This document shows, piece by piece, positions 31,927-34,023 of a DNA stretch of 34,023 bases. Both the position numbers and the translations under genes were made by a program. The stretch lies in contig JAJZCJ010000005.1 in assembly GCA_021846145.1 (NCBI GenBank), positions 1-34,023 on the forward strand. The letters run 5' to 3'. This DNA is from Bacillota bacterium. GTDB lineage: Bacteria > Bacillota > Bacilli > Alicyclobacillales > SLC66. The notes beneath the pieces were generated by a model, which ran no database searches, had not been told where the DNA came from, and was given only the letters and a program-made list of their open reading frames with translations. The first letter of the stretch is position 1; each line of letters opens with the position of its first letter.

Positions 31927-32163
31927 TTAAAATTTAACGATTTTAAAGGCTAGATATAACCCGTATACAACGCCTAATCCAGAAACTACGCGGAGTAGCC
32001 AGTTATGAAAGTCTCTAGGTGCCCAAAAGAATAAAAACTTTACTATCAAAGCTGGGATAAGTCCTGAAACAAACATAATGAGTAGTATGATTGCAAGTTT
32101 CCCTGCCATATAATTTGAAATTTTAGATAGCGAGTGTACTGCTTGTGGCGTTATGACTTGCAT
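31927..32163 (-). CDS. Small two-helix membrane protein (78 aa)
   Basis: ATG 32163 is preceded by GTGAGGT at about 10 bases. The protein has two hydrophobic helices (about 21-48 and 58-75) and no other motif. It lies 13 bases after the repressor gene and 46 before the Mrr gene, so all three are probably one transcript and expressed in the lysogen. Unknown family; a role in exclusion with the membrane-anchored nuclease is only a guess. Confidence 0.65.
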   Translation of the reverse strand: MQVITPQAVHSLSKISNYMAGKLAIILLIMFVSGLIPALIVKFLFFWAPRDFHNWLLRVVSGLGVVYGLYLAFKIVKF

Positions 32164-32176
32164 TATCTATACGACC

Positions 32177-32524
32177 TCACTTATTTTGATTCCGGTTTTT
32201 TATAGAGTTCCAAATTTCTAGTAACATCTTTTTATCCTCTTCCGAAGCAGTAGGGAAGTCACTAAACATAAGCACAGCATAGGGATCGGACATAGCTTCT
32301 TTCATCTTCTCGTCCATTGAGTGTTCAGAGCCTGAAATTAAATAATCGAGAGAAACATCAAAAAAATCGGAAATTCGTTTTAACATATCTGAATCAGGTT
32401 TTCGGTCATCAGTTTCCCACATAGCAACTGTACTTCGACCGATTTTAAAATGATCGGCAAATTCAGTTTGAGACATGTTCTTTTTTTTGCGTTGCCGTGC
32501 TATTCGTGACCCTAAAGTATCCAT
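32177..32524 (-). CDS. XRE family repressor (immunity repressor candidate)
   Basis: The 115-residue protein has an N-terminal helix-turn-helix (about 5-62: LGSRIARQRKKKNMSQTEFA, IGRSTVAMWETDDRKPDSDML) and the DVSLDYLISG turn typical of Cro/CI-type repressors. The C-terminal part is helical (SEEDKKMLLEIWNSIKN), a pattern shared with ImmR-like repressors. ATG 32524 follows GTGAGGT. It is divergent from a second XRE gene, with several dyads between, the layout of a lysogeny switch, and is the expected substrate of the ImmA protease. Confidence 0.9.
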   Translation of the reverse strand: MDTLGSRIARQRKKKNMSQTEFADHFKIGRSTVAMWETDDRKPDSDMLKRISDFFDVSLDYLISGSEHSMDEKMKEAMSDPYAVLMFSDFPTASEEDKKMLLEIWNSIKNRNQNK

Positions 32525-32553
32525 CGGGCTACCTCACTATTTTTTCTAGTTCC

Positions 32554-32596
32554 AAGACAATAAGCAATATAATCCTTAAATATTGTTTATTGTCTT
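32554..32596. promoter_or_regulatory. Long inverted repeat in the immunity switch (operator candidate)
   Basis: Two 17-base arms (32554-32570 and 32580-32596), each containing the core of ACAATA, are reverse complements with one mismatch and a 9-base spacer. It lies 30 bases before the repressor start, where repressor binding would control its own promoter. Confidence 0.65.
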
Positions 32597-32612
32597 TATC
32601 CTATCACTTGCC

Positions 32613-32701
32613 GTGACATTAAAAAATGATTGTCACTTATCCGAAACTTTTTTCGTTGACTTTTCGTAAATGCTTGCTTATAGTGACAATATCAACGTCA
32701 C
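32613..32701. promoter_or_regulatory. GTGAC/GTCAC half-sites in the immunity switch
   Basis: GTGACA (32613-32618) faces TGTCAC (32631-32636), and GTGAC (32683-32687) faces GTCAC (32697-32701). They flank and overlap the early promoter, so a second regulator could bind here. The half-sites differ from the ACAATA arms. Confidence 0.5.
32656..32684 (+). promoter_or_regulatory. Sigma-A promoter of the Cro-like gene
   Basis: TTGACT (32656-32661) and TATAGT (32679-32684) are separated by exactly 17 bases. The -10 overlaps the GTGAC half-site at 32683. Transcription would start about 35 bases before the TTG start of the Cro-like gene. Confidence 0.7.
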
Positions 32702-32724
32702 AAATTGCGAGCGAGGTGATTAAA

Positions 32725-32967
32725 TTGAAAAACACTAAACTCATTGAATTGAGGAGAAGTTTAGGTAAGTCACAGCGGGAAATAGCGTCAAAGATCGGCA
32801 TATCTCGCAGTATGTATGCCATGATTGAACTAGGAACCAGAATCGGTAGCTATCCTACGATGAAACTCATTGCCGATTATTTGGATCATAGTGTTGACGA
32901 AATTTTTGGGGAGTCTTTATTTGTCCAAAATGCTCACAAAATGAGACATCCACAAAACACTGCCTAA
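32725..32967 (+). CDS. XRE family regulator (Cro-like)
   Basis: TTG 32725 has GAGGTGAT in front. The 80-residue protein is almost only a helix-turn-helix (KLIELRRSLGKSQREIASKI, ISRSMYAMIELGTRIGSYPT, LDHSVDEIFGE). Size, divergent placement and its own promoter suggest the Cro-like early regulator opposed to the repressor at 32177. Confidence 0.85.
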   Translation: MKNTKLIELRRSLGKSQREIASKIGISRSMYAMIELGTRIGSYPTMKLIADYLDHSVDEIFGESLFVQNAHKMRHPQNTA

Positions 32968-33027
32968 AAGAAACACCGCAACCGTACAAGCGTAATCCTC
33001 ATATACATCCATAAGGGAGGTGGGAAC

Positions 33028-33201
33028 GTGGCGTCTGTACCGATCATTCTCAATGAGGAACAAACGATCCGCTTATACAAAATCCTGTTGCCCAGCGCCA
33101 TTGAAATTGTCAAACGTCGCAATGCAGAGCAGGCGCAAAAAGAAGAACTTGAACAATCAGTAAGGGAATGCTGGGATAACCTTTTGGAAATGGCTCAATG
33201 A
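33028..33201 (+). CDS. Small hypothetical element protein (57 aa)
   Basis: GTG 33028 follows AGGGAGGTG, a strong ribosome binding site. The product is helical and charged (EEQTIRLYKILLPSAIEIVK, NAEQAQKEELEQSV). It is the first of a plus-strand run of early genes. No family is recognised. Confidence 0.55.
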   Translation: MASVPIILNEEQTIRLYKILLPSAIEIVKRRNAEQAQKEELEQSVRECWDNLLEMAQ

Positions 33202-33260
33202 CGGATCAAATCAAACAAGCACTAACGAGGGGATTACCCTCTCGTGTAGGACAAGCCTAA
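33198..33260 (+). CDS. Possible 20-codon ORF overlapping the 57-residue gene
   Basis: ATG 33198 overlaps the previous TGA (ATGA) and codes for MTDQIKQALTRGLPSRVGQA. A hairpin of GAGGG and CCCTC lies in its last third, so the stretch may instead be an RNA structure between genes. Confidence 0.25.
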   Translation: MTDQIKQALTRGLPSRVGQA

Positions 33261-33283
33261 AGAAAATTATTGGGGGAGATTTT

Positions 33284-33415
33284 GTGAACCGAATCATCGG
33301 AACCGGAAAACTAGTTGATGGGGTATTCGTGATTAAAGCGGTTGATCCTGCAACGGGAAAGGTTTTTGTTTATCTACTTGGGGGTGAAAAACGTGGAATT
33401 CATCATGTCATATAA
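33284..33415 (+). CDS. Small hypothetical element protein (43 aa)
   Basis: GTG 33284 follows GGGGGAG at about 5 bases. The product (IIGTGKLVDGVFVIKAVDPA, then KVFVYLLGGEKRGIHHVI) has a beta-strand-rich pattern. It overlaps the next gene by 23 bases in another frame. Unknown function. Confidence 0.5.
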   Translation: MNRIIGTGKLVDGVFVIKAVDPATGKVFVYLLGGEKRGIHHVI

Positions 33416-33776
33416 GGTGGCAAAAGCAATTTACAATCTGTCGGGGCCGGAAGTACTTCTAAACGTTCTCCAGTTACGTTTTCCGAATTTAGGATTGTAT
33501 AGTCTTTCGTTGGGTTGGTTGGAGCACCCGAAATACATTTGCAAGGCTAAGGGTAGCAAAGGTGATTTGATCGTGTCTTGGTTTGATATGAACCAAATCG
33601 AACAGATGTATGTGTCTCGCATTGAATCGTTATCACTGGTTGGGGAAGTATCGCAAATCGCACATATTCTTCAGCCGTTTGAATTCTTGGGGTGGTTTGA
33701 AAATCATTCACACCTTCGTGTGAACGGTCATCCGCTGCATCAGAACGAAATGGCAGGGAGTGTGATTAATGAATAA
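33393..33776 (+). CDS. Hypothetical element protein (127 aa)
   Basis: GTG 33393 is chosen because GGGGGTG lies 5-6 bases before it; the frame extends to 33342 without a site. The product has mixed helices and strands (YKVAKAIYNLSGPEVLLNVL, HPKYICKAKGSKGDLIVSWF) and no motif I know. It overlaps the next start by 8 bases, so the run is translationally coupled. Confidence 0.6.
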   Translation: MEFIMSYKVAKAIYNLSGPEVLLNVLQLRFPNLGLYSLSLGWLEHPKYICKAKGSKGDLIVSWFDMNQIEQMYVSRIESLSLVGEVSQIAHILQPFEFLGWFENHSHLRVNGHPLHQNEMAGSVINE

Positions 33777-34023
33777 CCCTACGTTTGAACAAGTGCTATG
33801 GGAGGAACGTGTGATTTTATCCGCTATTGAATTGGTTCGAGCCTACGGTTTGCGTTCGCCAGTTTCAACGTGGTCGCAATGTCGAAAGTCAGCAAAAAGA
33901 GAGGAAACAGAATTGCTCACACTCGCTGAACGTGCGCCGATCTATACGATTTTAGTCGACTATTATAGACCTTCGCGTGAACGGTTGATCAAAATCGCGT
34001 TGGAATGGGCGGCAGAAAGAAAA
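33769..34023 (+). CDS. Hypothetical element protein (partial at right edge)
   Basis: ATG 33769 overlaps the end of the previous gene, and the frame stays open for 85 codons to the end of the window. It is mostly helical (FEQVLWEERVILSAIELVRA, then TLAERAPIYTILVDYYRPSR). The function cannot be judged from the visible part. Confidence 0.55.
   Translation, partial: MNNPTFEQVLWEERVILSAIELVRAYGLRSPVSTWSQCRKSAKREETELLTLAERAPIYTILVDYYRPSRERLIKIALEWAAERK

Larger units (their letters stand above)
28157..34023. mobile_element. Integrated prophage-like element (left part; continues past the window)
   Basis: The element begins within prkA and includes an 83-residue protein gene, a large serine recombinase, an ImmA/IrrE protease, membrane proteins, an Mrr-type nuclease, two divergent XRE regulators with operators, and a plus-strand run of very small ORFs. 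This order (integrase, host-interaction genes on one strand, immunity switch, then early genes) is that of temperate phages and some integrative elements. No capsid, replication or conjugation gene is in view, so phage or ICE is undecided. Confidence 0.8.

Noticed and set aside
28187..34023. The rest of prkA and a right attachment site
   Set aside because: I looked for the expected continuation of the AAA+ domain and for a repeat of the junction sequence, and found neither; they must lie beyond the window or be lost.
1..34023. tRNA, rRNA or riboswitch genes
   Set aside because: I saw no cloverleaf, rRNA block or known riboswitch core; intergenic gaps are short and mostly explained by promoters and terminators.

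Overview
The window looks like chromosomal DNA of an endospore-forming Bacillota. It has strong AGGAGG-type ribosome binding sites, frequent GTG/TTG starts, two GerA-type germinant receptor subunits plus a GerB permease, an RsfA-type prespore regulator, a YtvI-type sporulation membrane protein, a CotS-like spore-coat kinase homologue and the start of the sporulation kinase gene prkA. Moderate GC and the gene mix suggest a Bacilli lineage such as Alicyclobacillaceae, but nothing here fixes the genus.

Layout. 1-5.8 kb: partial sulfotransferase, a secreted protein, an orphan GerA protein, a DUF378 membrane protein, a class I fumarase and a cardiolipin-synthase-like phospholipase D. 5.8-8.4 kb: a GntR/UTRA repressor with a 14-TM drug-efflux protein, preceded by a perfect dyad operator. 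8.4-14.2 kb: an M29 aminopeptidase, mutY and a HesB/IscA-like gene in one run, then a BI-1 family protein, a FadR-type regulator, a YtvI-type protein and a DUF402 protein. 14.2-18.8 kb: RsfA, a Dabb protein, a degenerate receiver domain, an HD phosphohydrolase, a YunD-like 5'-nucleotidase, nth and a YgzB zinc-ribbon protein. 18.9-24.2 kb: a gerA-gerB-small membrane protein operon, then a Uma2 nuclease-fold gene, rnhA and queG with overlapping starts. 24.2-27.7 kb: CotS-like protein, IclR regulator, trmL and a TetR regulator. 27.7-34 kb: the first 142 codons of prkA, broken by an integrated element carrying a large serine recombinase, an ImmA/IrrE protease, a membrane-anchored Mrr nuclease, divergent XRE repressors with operators, and the first small early genes. 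The element runs off the right edge.

Two observations stand out. First, the HesB/IscA-like gene downstream of mutY has one in-frame TGA exactly where the family has its cluster-binding cysteine, and a hairpin with the geometry of a bacterial SECIS follows it. This is a candidate selenocysteine-containing HesB-like protein. Second, prkA is cut just after its P-loop by a serine-recombinase element, the arrangement known for intervening elements (such as skin in sigK) that excise during sporulation to rebuild a sporulation gene. Both are inferences from sequence layout and need data outside the window.
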